64,000 nt of DNA. Source: Takakia lepidozioides (taxonomy: Eukaryota; Streptophyta; Takakiopsida; Takakiales; Takakiaceae). The translations under genes were made by a program, and so were the position numbers. The stretch's first letter is position 1. Each line of letters starts with the position of its first letter. The notes beneath the pieces are model-generated. The model saw nothing but the letters and a program-made list of their open reading frames with translations. It did no database searches and had not been told where the DNA came from. The stretch spans positions 992,001-1,056,000 of the forward strand of contig CM060734.1 in the NCBI GenBank assembly GCA_030704615.1, in the 5' to 3' direction. Of this stretch, positions 11,333 through 21,718 are shown one piece after another.

Positions 11333-11860
11333 TGTGGCAGACTACTTTATTGTGCATATATGTGTGGTGTGGTTTGGACAACGATGTAGTTGTGTAGCGA
11401 TATGTATGCGCACGACAGCTGTCAAGTTAAATAAACACAGTGTGAAACTAACTAGAATAAATCTAGTTATTTGTATTTAACACTTGGAATTAGTTCAAGT
11501 GTTAAGTCAGGTGTCAAGTTTAGCTTGACACCTGAACCATCTTATCTTCACGAGCTCATCAGTTGTGCGGCTCATCTCTCTCGAATTGAGCCCGCACGAC
11601 CAAGCTCCCTCGCTGCTTAGCATCTGAGTGTACTTATGGAGGGAGAGTAGGATGTTGTGGGATGGAGTCCCCATAGCTTGGGGTGCCCCTGGCTTGACTC
11701 TTATTTTAACGAGTGATTGTATTGTATTTCGTGTTTTTGTGTCAAGAGACAGTGTGAGTTTAGTTTTCATTTCATTGTGGCAGACTACTTTATTGTGCAT
11801 ATATGTGTGGTGTGGTTTGGACAGCGATGTAGTTCTGTAGCGATACGTATGCGCACGACA
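11333..11860 (+). repeat. LTR of A2 (528 bp) with 85-bp direct repeats at both ends
   Basis: Begins TGTGGCAGAC and ends GCGCACGACA. The first 85 bp (11333-11417) recur almost exactly as the last 85 bp (11776-11860). The 358-bp core between them contains three short palindromes (around CTAGAATAAATCTAG, CACTTGGAATTAGTTCAAGTG and GGTGTCAAGTTTAGCTTGACACC). The same core occurs alone at 30779-31183 and 39886-40307. The LTR of A1, reassembled around the B2 insertion, is also exactly 528 bp. Confidence 0.8.
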
Positions 11861-12408
11861 CAATGCTCACATCGACCCAGGACCAGTAGAGATAGATGTG
11901 TACGGCGTTGTTTAGTGGATGATGGGAGCTCATTCAACATCATGCCGTTCTCCGTTCTATCCAAACTGGGTTTGAACATGACAGGGGAATCCCCTCTGAC
12001 AATCAGGCTAGCTGACCAGCGGAAGATCCGACCAGTGGGTCACATAGCAAATGTAAAGATGAAGACATGAGGCTATACGTATGCAGTAGACTTCCAAATC
12101 ATAGACTTCCCCATCGACGAATATTTGTATGCACTCCTATTAGGGAGGCCATGGTTGGTCCAGTCCAGGGCACGAACGGACTGGGGGGCAGGCACCATTA
12201 CTTATGGGGTAAGACCTTACACTACTACTGTTGCATTTCTTTCTGGAGCACCTCACAAAGAAACACATGAGGATGAGCTCAGCATGATTGGCTCTGAAGA
12301 GGAGTATGCAGACTTGAGTGAGGAGGATTTGTGGTTAGAAGGAGAGCTCCTCCCCACCTCACACGCCCACCGAGTTTTAGCAACAGCTACCGCGCCTCAC
12401 ATGGAGGT
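11861..12408 (+). pseudogene. Retropepsin fragment of an unidentified gypsy element
   Basis: Frames encode an aspartic protease core (CLVDDGSSFNIMPFSVLSKLGL, with D-D-G-S-S at the active-site position) and a downstream LLGRPWL motif typical of retropepsin C-termini. An acidic tail (SEEEYADLSEEDLWLEGEL) follows. At least one frameshift near 12068 breaks it. It differs from the protease of both A and B. It is wedged between two oppositely oriented A-type LTRs, so it is probably the shared target or a remnant of an older element. Confidence 0.72.
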
Positions 12409-12871
12409 TGTCGTGCGCATACATATCGCTACACAACTACATCGCTGTCCAAACCACACCACACATATATGCACAATAAAGTAGTCTACCACAATGATAA
12501 GAAAACTAGAAAACACACTGCTCACACCAGAAACAACATGAACCCATTGCTATCACTCTTTAAAACAGAAGTCAAGCTAGGGGCACCCCAAGCTATGGGG
12601 ACTCCACCCCACAACAACCTACACTCCCATCATAAGCACACTCAAATCTAAACGCATGAAGGAGCTCGGTCGCGCAGGCTCAACTCGAGAGAGATGAGCT
12701 GCGCGACTGCCGCTCTCGTGAAGATAAGACGGACCAGGTGTCAAACTAAACTTGACACCTGATTTAACACTTGACCTAAATCCAAGTGTTAAATACAAAT
12801 AACTAGTTTTATTCTAGTTGTTTTCACACTGTGCTTATTTAACTTGACAGCTGTCGTGCGCATACATATCG
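12409..12871 (-). repeat. 3' LTR of A1, distal part (interrupted by B2)
   Basis: Minus-strand A-type LTR: 85-bp end repeat 12409-12493, core 12494-12851, then the first 20 bp of the other end repeat up to 12871. It resumes at 20022-20086. Bases 12867-12871 (TATCG) and 20017-20021 (TATTG) are the B2 target duplication with one transition. Removing B2 and one duplicate restores 528 bp. Confidence 0.85.
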
Positions 12872-13598
12872 TGTCGCGGCCCTTTGCCTTGAGGGCAGGG
12901 GGTCGGGACACATGAGGGGCTGCCCCTGTGGTGGGGGCAGCGGCAGCGATAGGTATGGGGGGCTGAGGCACCCTTGAGTGCCCAAGGCACTCAGGGAAGC
13001 GGAGGCGCTCACTAGGTGGAGCCCCGCACACCGGGTTGCGGTGGGGGTGGCTCCACAAGGGGTGGTGGTAGCTTCGTGGGACTTAGTGGGGGTGGCATAG
13101 GACTCACCATGGGGGCGGAGACCTCGTGGTGGGAGTCGTGGGGAGTCTTGGGACTCATCACGGTCCATAGGGGCCGTGGTGAGCGGGCCAAGACTCACCG
13201 CGACTCACCACCGGGAATCGAGGGTCTTCGTGGTGGTTCGCCATAAAATGGCATGGCTGGTTGTGAAACCCCCGCGGACAGCTACAGAAGTATATATAGG
13301 GAGTAGTAACCCCGAGAATGGTGCAAGCCCGTTGGTGACCAAAAGCTAGTGAGTAAGCGAGCGAGCCGGAAAGCGACCAAAGAGTGGGGAGCTGTTCCGG
13401 ACTGCCATCTACCAAAGGGAATTCTCCTAGTCCCAATTAGGTGGAGGGTTTTAGAGGGAAGCGAAAGGGGACCGTTATGTCCCGGTGAGCAGCCGAAGCT
13501 CCAAGTTGGCCCGGGCGGCCAGGTTGGGAGTCAGGCGCGCGCATCAAAGCGAGTAACTATGACTTGAAGGGGAGTTTACCGAAGTGGGGTGCGCGACA
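12872..13598 (+). repeat. 5' LTR of B2
   Basis: TGTCGCGGCC ... GCGCGACA; pairs with 19291-20016 and with B1's LTR. It is followed by the dinucleotide CT and the primer-binding site. Confidence 0.95.
13291..13298 (+). promoter_or_regulatory. TATA box in B2 5' LTR
   Basis: TATATATA in an otherwise GC-rich LTR, conserved at the equivalent place in the 3' LTR (around 19710). It is the likely core promoter, with transcription expected roughly 30 bp downstream. Confidence 0.6.
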
Positions 13599-13600
13599 CT

Positions 13601-13612
13601 TGGTATCAGAGC
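13601..13612 (+). other. Primer-binding site for initiator Met tRNA
   Basis: TGGTATCAGAGC directly after the 5' LTR (2-nt spacer) matches the 3' end complement of plant tRNA-iMet, the usual primer of Ty3/gypsy and Ty1/copia elements. Confidence 0.92.
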
Positions 13613-13653
13613 TTAGAGTTCAGTACGCGATCGTCCTTGGGATTGGCCTCGTC

Positions 13654-15147
13654 ATGGGTTCGGGCAAGCCGAAGCGAAAGCGGAACGGCCCAAAAGATGA
13701 TGATCCCGGTGAGCCCGATGGGGGCGGCGTGTCACCGAGGCGGCCGTTTGAGGAAGCGATGCATGTTTCCGAAAACGAGGCCGCCCAAGAGCGGGAGGAA
13801 TCCGAGGAGTCGGAGCCCGAGGAATCCTTGAGAGCTCCGACAAACCAAGAGATGCCTCCCATGCCGGCAGCCTTTTGGGAAGGGTTGTTGGCGCAGTTTG
13901 GCGGGACGTTGAAAGACGTGTTGAAGGCGGCTAATGCCACTTCCGCTAAGGCAAAGTTTAAGGTGAAGCCTAAGGAACCCGGCACCTTCGAGGGCGTCCG
14001 AAATCGGAAGGCACTCAACACCTGGCTCTTGGAGCTAGAGCAGTACTTCCGGGCGGCCAAGTTGAGTGACGAGGATCAGGTGGAAGTGGCTCCCACCTAT
14101 TTGAGGGGCTATGCTCAACAATGGTGGCAGAAACGCCTTCACGACCGAGGTCCAAGTCCGGAAACCTTGAACTGGAGTGGGTTCAAGGAATTGTTGAAGA
14201 GACAGTTTGTGCCCCTCAACGCGTCCTGGCTTGCCCAGGACAAGATGAGGAATTTGAAGCAAACAGATGACATTCGGGGGTATGTCCAGGCTTTCAATGT
14301 GTTGTTGCTCGAAGTCGCGGACATGGCAGAACCAGAAATGGTCTTCAACTTTGTGGCGGGACTAGCCCCATGGGCCAGGCGGAAGTTGGAGGAGAAGCCA
14401 CCCAAGACTTTGAACGAGGCAATTGAGAGGGCTGAATGTTTCTCGGATGTCCCTAGGGGTGAAAGACAAGGCCGTACGGAGCTGAACCACAAGAAGATTC
14501 GGCGGGAAGGTGACTCCTTCCGACCGGAAAAGAAGTGGGATAGGCCACGCGGCGAAAATGGCACGTGGAAATCGAAGGGAGGGCCTTCACACGTCAAGGC
14601 GGCACCCGGTGCTTCGAAAGGAAAAGCGGGTGGAGCGGCTTATGGCGGACAGAAGGCGACCTTTGATGGAGTGTGTTTCAATTGCGGGGAGCCCGGGCAC
14701 ATGGCCAAGAAGTGCACAAAGCCCCGACAATTGAACATGACTCGGGCGACCACGGAGCTGTCGGAAGATACCATCAGTCGCTTGGTGGAAGCGGTGGTCG
14801 CCAGGACTTGCAAGGTAGGCAAATTTTCTTGTGAGTTGTATCAGGAAACTGGCACCTTACGAAAAGGGAGTCAGTTATTGTTCGTGGATGGGATAATATC
14901 CGGAACTAATGTGTCGTTGTTGGTGGACACAGGAGCGTCGCACTCCTTCATGACACCGGCAACGGCACAAAAGCTGGGACTCCCGACAAGTGACGTTGGG
15001 GCCTCTATTGAGGTGCGTTCTGCCAAAGGAGAACCACAGTTGGCGACAAGGTTGGCGATTGATGTTCCTCTTCAACTGGGGATTGGGAGGGACGTGAGAA
15101 CTTCACCATCTGCGAGATCGATGGAGTGGATCTCATTTTGGGGATGA
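13654..15147 (+). pseudogene. Gag-protease of B2
   Basis: The start at 13654 (MGSGKPKRKRN) is the first ATG after the primer site. A basic then acidic N-terminus is followed by a retrotransposon Gag domain (WLLELEQYF, ATYLRG-like YLRGYAQQWW, FKELLKRQFVP), a CCHC knuckle CFNCGEPGHMAKKC, and a retropepsin with LLVDTGASHSFMT. Near 15095 a frameshift diverts the end; the correct frame continues with ICEIDGVDLILGMTFL. The protein would form virus-like particles and process the polyprotein. Confidence 0.9.
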
Positions 15148-15233
15148 CCTTTTTGCGCAAATCCGGAGCGGTCATAGATGGCCGCAAGAGAGTAGTCACG
15201 CTGCCATGTGGGAATGGTGGCGAGGTTTTATGA

Positions 15234-16632
15234 GTGTCTGAAATGCCCAAATCCGTGGGAGGGCGAATAAACCTTCTATCAGCAAAGGAGTGGGCCGTGG
15301 AGGAGGCACATGAGCCCCAGTTTTTGCTTTACATTAGAGAAGTGAAAGGAGAAGGCGATGGGGAACTGAGCCCAGATTGGATCAAGGGGATTTTGGAGAA
15401 ATACCAGGATGTGATGCCGGAGGATTTACCAAGCGGCTTGCCACCGCGAAGCGGAGTTGACCACAAGATTGAGGTGATACCGGGATCGGAACCGCCTGCC
15501 AAGGCGCCCTACCGGTTGAGCCACAGAGAGTTGGTCGAGCTGAAGACTCAGCTCAAGGATCTAATGTCAAAGGGGTACATCCGGCCGAGTAAGTCACCTT
15601 ACGGAGCCCCGGTGCTATTCGCAGAAAAGAAGGATGGGACGCTGCGGATGTGTGTCGATTACAGGGCTCTGAATAAGGTGACTATCAAAAACCGGTACCC
15701 TTTGCCGAGGATCGACGACCTCTTCGATCGGTTGGCAGGAGCGAAGTATTTCAGCCGGATCGACTTGCGCTCCGGCTATCACCAAATTCGGGTGGCGGAA
15801 GGAGATGAGGAGAAGACCGCGTGCAGGACAAGGTATGGTTCATATGAGTTCTTGGTGATGCCTTTTGGGCTCACCAATGCACCAGCAACATTTAGCACGC
15901 TGATGAACAGCCTTTTCCAGGAGTGGTTGGATGACTTTTGTGATCGTGTACATCAACAACATCTTGGTGTACTCGAAAACAAAGGAGGAGCACCTGGAGC
16001 ACCTCAAAAGGGTGTTCCAAAAATTGCGAGAAGGGAAGTTGTATGCCAAAGCTTCAAAGTGCGAATTCGGGGTCACAAAAGTGGAGTTCTTGGGGCATGT
16101 GATTACACAGGATGGGATCAAAATGGATGACAGAAAGGTGAGGGCGATCTTGGACTGGGAGCCTCCGACTTCGGTCCCGGGAGTGCGATCCTTCCTAGGA
16201 CTCGCCTCCTATTACCGGAAGTATGTGAGAAATTTCGCCAAGATTGCGGGGCCGCTGTCAGACCTTCTGTGTAAATCTAAAGTCTGGGCATGGAACACCT
16301 TTTGTGGCCAAGCTTTTGCTGAATTGAAGCAGCGGATGGCGGAAGCTCCAGTCTTGAAAATCCCGGAGTTCGATCGTCCATTTGAGATTCATACAGATGC
16401 GTCGGACTTCGCGATTGGGGGTGTACTTATGCAAGATGGACGTCCAATGGCTTACGAAAGTAAGAAACTGAATGAAGTGGAGCGACGGTGGCCGACGCAC
16501 GAAAAAGAGATGAAGGCGGTGGTGCATTGCCTTGAGCTCTGGCGCCACTATGTTGGTTCCAACCCAGTGAAGGTGTTCACGGACAATGTCACAGTGAAGT
16601 ATTTTGCCACGCAGCCCAAGTTGTCCCCAAAA
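15234..16632 (+). pseudogene. Reverse transcriptase / RNase H of B2 (frameshifted)
   Basis: RT frame 15234-15945 contains the linker, [28 protein letters not shown] and [10 protein letters not shown]. One extra T near 15937 shifts the frame. The second frame (15931-16632) carries [10 protein letters not shown] where YIDD is expected, so both catalytic aspartates are Asn (B1: YIDN), and RNase H ([13 protein letters not shown]). RNase H is then interrupted at 16633 by foreign DNA. Confidence 0.9.
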
Positions 16633-16805
16633 TTGCCACTATCTGGGCAATCTCTCTTGACATGGGGTCCTCCACATGTCCAACATATCACCCCTGGTTG
16701 CTGTTGGCCTGCAAAAGATGCCACGGGCCTCTGCACCTGAGGTCCCCTGTAAGCTCCATGGAACTTGGGTTGGGAAACCTTGCCCCCCTGACCACGCTGT
16801 TGGGC
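16633..16805 (+). repeat. 173-bp insert derived from gag of the A family, antisense
   Basis: Matches 36918-37090 of A3 at high identity in the same strand orientation. It is therefore antisense to A's gag relative to B2 coding. In A3 the segment encodes a zinc knuckle (CWTCGGPHVKKDC). B1 has uninterrupted RNase H here, with about 4 bp replaced in B2. A1 gag lacks the segment. Confidence 0.85.
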
Positions 16806-18385
16806 TTAGGTGGCAAGATACTTTGGCAGTGTTCGACGTGGATATCCAGTACAAACCGGGACCGGACAATGTGGTGGCCGATGCTTTAAGTAGAAAGCAG
16901 CAGCTCTTGTTGGTGTACAAGGGCGAGACGGCACTCCAAAGGAAGATCCGGAAGGCTTGCCGGAAGGATGAGCTGGCGAAGTCCGTGATGCAGGACTTGA
17001 GGATGGGGGTTAAATCGCAGTTCCACTTGCAAAATGGACTGCTCCGGTACAAGCAAAAGCGTCTCTACGTGCCGAAGGGAGGGATCAGGGATAGTCTCTT
17101 GAGAGAATGCCATGATAGCCCGCTTGCGGGCCACGGTGGAGCCAAGCGCACTGCGGCATTCTTGAAGAAAGAGTATTTCTGGCCCAAACTGAGGGAGGAG
17201 GCAGAGGAGTATGTCAAGATATGCACCACATGCCAACAAAACCGGAGCGAGTACAAAAAGCAAGCGGGGCTGTTACAACCCTTGCCGATTCCAGAGGGGA
17301 CTTGGGAAAGCGTCTCGATGGATTTCATGACTGCTATGCCGCTGTCAAAAGGATTCGATGCAATCATGGTGGTGGTAGATAGGTTCAGTAAAATGGGCCA
17401 TTTCATCCCCACCAAGGAGACGGCAACGGCGCAGGAGACAGGGCGACTTTACTTTGCCCACGTCTTAAAGCATCATGGAGTCCCAAGGATATTGTCTCGG
17501 ACCGCGATCCAAAGTTTACGAGTAAATTCTGGAGAGCACTTTGGAAGAAGATGGGGACGAGGCTGAAGATGAGCACCGCCTTCCAACCTACGACGGACGG
17601 CCAAACGGAAAGAGTGAATTCCGTAGTGAAGCAATTCTTGCGGAATTACGTGTCGGCAGACCAATCAGACTGGATGGAACACTTAGACGCGGCAGAGTTC
17701 TGTTATAATAACACAGAACACTCCGCAACGGGAGTTTCCCCTTTTGTGTTGGTCTATGGAAAAGCACCTCTGGTGCCGACAAGTTGGGCCGCCCAGGACG
17801 TTGAGGAACCGGCAGTAGCGGCGGTACTGGAAGAACGCGAGCGTTTGTTGAAGCTCGCAAAGTACAATATTGCCAAAGCTAGGAAACGGTATGAAAGGCA
17901 GGCGAATCGGAAGCGGAGGGAAGTGAAGTTTGAGGCAGGCACAAAGGTCTGGTTGAACATCAAGAATTTCCGACTACCTCCGGAAGTGAGTCCGAAGTTC
18001 GTGCCTCCGTATGCGGGACCCTTTCGCATTCGGAAGGTTATGAATGAGGATGTGTATGAATTGGAGCTGCCAGCAAACAGCAAGGTGCACCCAGTATTCC
18101 ATGTCTCCCTTTTGAAGCCTTACTTCAAAGATGAAACGCGTCCGAATCGGCATCAAGTGTTGCGTCCGCCACCTATGCTGTTGGATCATGAAAATGAACC
18201 TGAGTACGAGGTGGAGGCAATACTTAAGTCGAGGAGGTTCAGGAACCGAAGAAACGGAGTATCTCGTCAAATGGAAGGGCTATCATCATGTGGAGGCATC
18301 TTGGGTGCGTGCCTCAGAAATGGGAAACGCATCCGAGGCGGTTGCAGCTTTCGAAGGGCGACCTCAAAAGCGGAAGAAGCGTTGA
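16806..18385 (+). pseudogene. RNase H end, integrase and chromodomain of B2
   Basis: Starts in the RNase H tail (DNVVADALSRK), then the H2C2 zinc domain (HDSPLAGHGG, CTTC) and integrase core (MDF). One base lost near 17487 (CCCAAGG for CCCAAAGG in B1) destroys the second Asp segment in this frame. The next frame, 17551 on, keeps TDGQTERVN (catalytic Glu) and the C-terminal domain. Another shift near 18255 moves the chromodomain (EYLVKWKGYHHVEASW) to a third frame ending at 18385. Confidence 0.9.
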
Positions 18386-19290
18386 TGGGGACATCAACCT
18401 TGGAGCGTGGGGGAGGAAATGCATGCTTAGCCCGGTTTAGCTAGCTCAGGAATCCGATTGCAAAAACTTGTATTGTACAAAAATTTGTTATAAAGGAAAT
18501 GGGTTCCAAATATTGTGCGTCCTATTGTGTTTGGAATGGTGATGCATGGTGTGGTTGGCTAGTGTGTAGAATACATGCTAGCTTACAAAAGTGGGAGAGG
18601 TAAATTGGGTTAATCGTGTGTTTGCGCAGTGCCGAAATCGGGTGACTTCCATCCAAGGGCAAGGAAACTTGCGCCTTCTTTGGGAGTTCACGTGCTAGTG
18701 CGCACCTGGCGCGTGCGCGTACTATAACTGCGCTACCGAGGGGGTTGCCTTGTAGTGCGGGCTAACGCGGAAGCTACGTGCTTCCGTTCACGTACTATAA
18801 TCGTGTAACCTCGGGATGAAGTCGTAGTGCGGCTTTGGCGTGTTCCCGTACCTCAGGCTAGCATTCCAAGGCGGACCCAATTGTAGTGATTGGGGCGCAT
18901 GGTTGGTTCAAGGTTATCTTCCTAGTCAAAGAGGGTTCCAGGTGAACCCTTGCTCAAGGTGATGCCAAAAGCGGCATCATGAGCGATCGCAAGCAATGTT
19001 GTTGCAGTAAGGCGATTCGATCCTCGGGGAGGATCGTTCCTTGACCTTGAAGTAGGCCAAGAAGAGTGCACTGGGAGGAGCTGGAGAGGCTCCACCCTTA
19101 GCCGGGACTTGGAGGAAGTCGGCCGAACTAGCTAGTGGAGAGTAGAGTCAAGTGTGGGGTTTGGTTCTTTGCCATGGGACGCCATGGTACAGAAACAAAC
19201 TCCTTGATGTGGGACGCCACAACTTGGATGTTCGTTTCTACAAAATGGACAAGTCGATGAGGACATCGACTCCCTGTTGGTAGGGGTGTG
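18386..19290 (+). other. B2 3' non-coding region and polypurine tract
   Basis: About 900 bp after the chromodomain with no credible gene. It ends in a G-rich tract (GGTAGGGGTGTG) adjoining the 3' LTR, the likely plus-strand primer. Conserved with 3079-3973 of B1. Confidence 0.75.
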
Positions 19291-20016
19291 TGTCGCGGCC
19301 CTTTGCCTTGAGGGCAGGGGGTCGGGACACATGAGGGGCTGCCCCTGTGGTGGGGGCAGCGGCAGCGATAGGTATGGGGGGCTGAGGCACCCTTGAGTGC
19401 CCAAGGCACTCAGGGAAGCGGAGGCGCTCACTAGGTGGAGCCCCGCACACCGGGTTGCGGTGGGGGTGGCTCCACAAGGGGTGGTGGTAGCTTCGTGGGA
19501 CTTAGTGGGGGTGGCATAGGACTCACCATGGGGGCGGAGACCTCGTGGTGGGAGTCGTGGGGAGTCTTGGGATCATCACGGTCCATAGGGGCCGTGGTGA
19601 GCGGGCCAAGACTCACCGCGACTCACCACCGGGAATCGAGGGTCTTCGTGGTGGTTCGCCATAAAATGGCATGGCTGGTTGTGAAACCCCCGCGGACAGC
19701 TACAGAAGTATATATAGGGAGTAGTATCCCCGAGAATGGTGCAAGCCCGTTGGTGACCAAAAGCTAGTGAGTAAGCGAGCAAGCCGGAAAGCGACCAAAG
19801 AGTGGGGAGCTGTTCCGGACTGCCATCTACCAAAGGGAATTCTCCTAGTCCCAATTAGGTGGAGGGTTTTAGAGGGAAGCGAAAGGGGACCGTTATGTCC
19901 CGGTGAGCAGCCGAAGCTCCAAGTTGGCCCGGGCGGCCAGGTTGGGAGTCAGGCGCGCGCATCAAAGCGAGTAACTATGACTTGAAGGGGAGTTTACCGA
20001 AGTGGGGTGCGCGACA
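19291..20016 (+). repeat. 3' LTR of B2
   Basis: Same as 12872-13598 except for scattered substitutions; followed by target duplicate TATTG (20017-20021). Confidence 0.95.
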
Positions 20017-20086
20017 TATTGCTACACAACTACATCGCTGTCCAAACCACACCACACATATATGCACAATAAAGTAGTCTACCACA
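20017..20086 (-). repeat. 3' LTR of A1, proximal part
   Basis: Begins (minus strand) TGTGGTAGAC after the polypurine tract GCTAGGGGGGCGA and is cut by the B2 insertion. See 12409-12871 for the remainder. Confidence 0.85.
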
Positions 20087-20346
20087 ATCGCCCCCCTAGC
20101 TGGTGGATAGGTCCCTCTACCTCCAGATAGCTACAAGATGTAATAGCCACAGCCGTACTAAGTCCTCTATCACTGTCCCTATCGTGCTCAAACTCTATCA
20201 ACCAAGAGGCCGGGTACAAGAGTAGCCCCATCGTTAGTCGCCGTCTTGCAATCTGTGAACTTGAGCCAAGATCTCGTGTGTTCAAGGTCTCCTAGTAGCT
20301 GGGCCTTGCGTTTCTTGTTAGCCTTCCATGGTTGTATCCACTCCCA

Positions 20347-20742
20347 CTATCCAATGCAATGTGGACATAACCAATCCCCATCCGGAACCATCTCAAGAGG
20401 TGGAGTGAAACATCCCATATGCCAACCTCTAGAGCACCGATCACACACCAGCATGGTGGCTGCCCCTTTAGCAGACCCACACAACATGCACCTCAAACCT
20501 GCAGATACCACTGCCAGGTTTGGGTCAATCCTGCCATCGACATTCGGAAGGTGACATGGCGCACAATTACGCACATGGTCCTTCCAAGTTATGCCATCCC
20601 GACCCTCCAAGACCAAGACGCCTGAGGGCAAGACCTCTCGAACCCTCAAAATAACACGTCCTGCAGTCACATCCAGGGTCGTAGGAGCAGTCTGCTGCAG
20701 ATAGACATAGTCACCAGGGTTGAATCTCCGAACCCCAGGACA
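20347..20742 (-). pseudogene. Integrase C-terminus fused to a PHD finger, A1
   Basis: The frame gives a GPF/SH3-like integrase tail (RRFNPGDYVYLQQ, GVLVLEGRDG). A PHD finger follows: CMLCG, then CDRC, HMGC and CPHC, i.e. Cys4-His-Cys3 with the usual W two residues before the final Cys pair (GDWLCPHC). PHD fingers bind histone H3 tails (K4 state) or other chromatin ligands, so this may replace the chromodomain used by chromoviruses such as B. A TAA at about 20743 interrupts A1 before it. A TAG follows the finger in A1 and A2, after which the same frame goes on (WIQPWKANKKRKAQLL), so whether the TAG is the true end is open. Confidence 0.8.
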
Positions 20743-21672
20743 TTAGCCCCCACCACGTATGGTAGCATACCTCAACGTATCACGGGGTTGTGCAATGGCA
20801 AGGTTCTTGAAAGCCATAGGCATGACTCTCTTGAACAACTCTGCACGCTGCTCACATGCACGTGCACACACATCCGGATCGTCAAGGTTAAGAACTGTAG
20901 CAGCTTCTCTGCGAATGGATGTAGGCAAATCCGGCTCTCGGCCAAAGAGAAGAAAGTATGGTGAGAAGGAGGCAAGTGATGCTTGCTTGCTGAACCTGTA
21001 GCCCATGACTAACCAGGGTAACTGAAGGTCCTAATCTCCTAGGTGTCCCTTCTGCAAGCCATACTTGCGCAAACCCCTCTTTACTGTCTGAACAACTCTC
21101 TCTGCCAAGCCATCGGCCTCAGGAGAAGTGGTGTAGTGGTCTATCAAGGCCTTGTCACACAACGCCTGAAACTCCCCCAAGAACTCTCTCCCTTGGTCCG
21201 TGAGTACCTCAGCTGGAGCACCGAATCGGCTAAGCACACAATCCAAGAATGCATACGCAGCTCCCTCACTAGCCTTATCAGGCAATGGAACCAATTCAAT
21301 CCACTTGGAGAAGTGCTCCACCATCACCAACACATACTTGTTGTGGCGCATGGTCAGTGGCAACGGCCCTGCGAAGTCAAGACTCCACCTGTAGCCCAAT
21401 CCCATGATCGGAAGAGGGTGCAATTGTGGAGTAGGGGCGTTGAATGAAGCACGCACCTTGTCACACGCCATGCACCTAGCCACAAATTGTTGCACCTCTG
21501 TGTGCATACCACGCCACCAATACTGCCCCTGTAGTAGACTATGAGTGCGTCGCACCCCAAAATGCCCCAACTCCTCATGGGCATGCGCACTAACCGTGCC
21601 CGCTGTGTTGGGTGAGGCACAATCCTCACTCGACCATCCTCCCACACTCGGAGCAGGTGTGTCCCCTCCCAC
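20743..21672 (-). pseudogene. Integrase core of A1
   Basis: Zinc domain HEELGHFG ... CMACDK, catalytic Asp in LDFAGPL, second Asp in LTDQGREFLGEF, Glu in GLAERVVQTVKRGL: a complete D,D-E set. An in-frame TAG at 21031-21033 stands where family members have W (D-W-D-L-x-LPW). The C-terminal part (SPYFLLFGREPDLPT) continues in the 20743-21006 frame. Confidence 0.9.
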
Positions 21673-21718
21673 TTGAACCTCTTGGCTCGTTGTAGGATCC
21701 GATCCCTCTCCTTGGCAG

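Larger units (their letters stand above)
12872..20016 (+). mobile_element. Near full-length chromovirus Ty3/gypsy element B2
   Basis: Has both LTRs (727 and 726 bp), a tRNA-iMet primer site, gag, protease, RT, RNase H, integrase and chromodomain in Ty3 order, plus a G-rich tract before the 3' LTR. At least four frame breaks (near 15095, 15940, 17490, 18250) and a 173-bp foreign insertion in RNase H inactivate it. LTRs are nearly identical, so insertion is fairly recent. It is nested in the LTR of A1. Confidence 0.95.
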
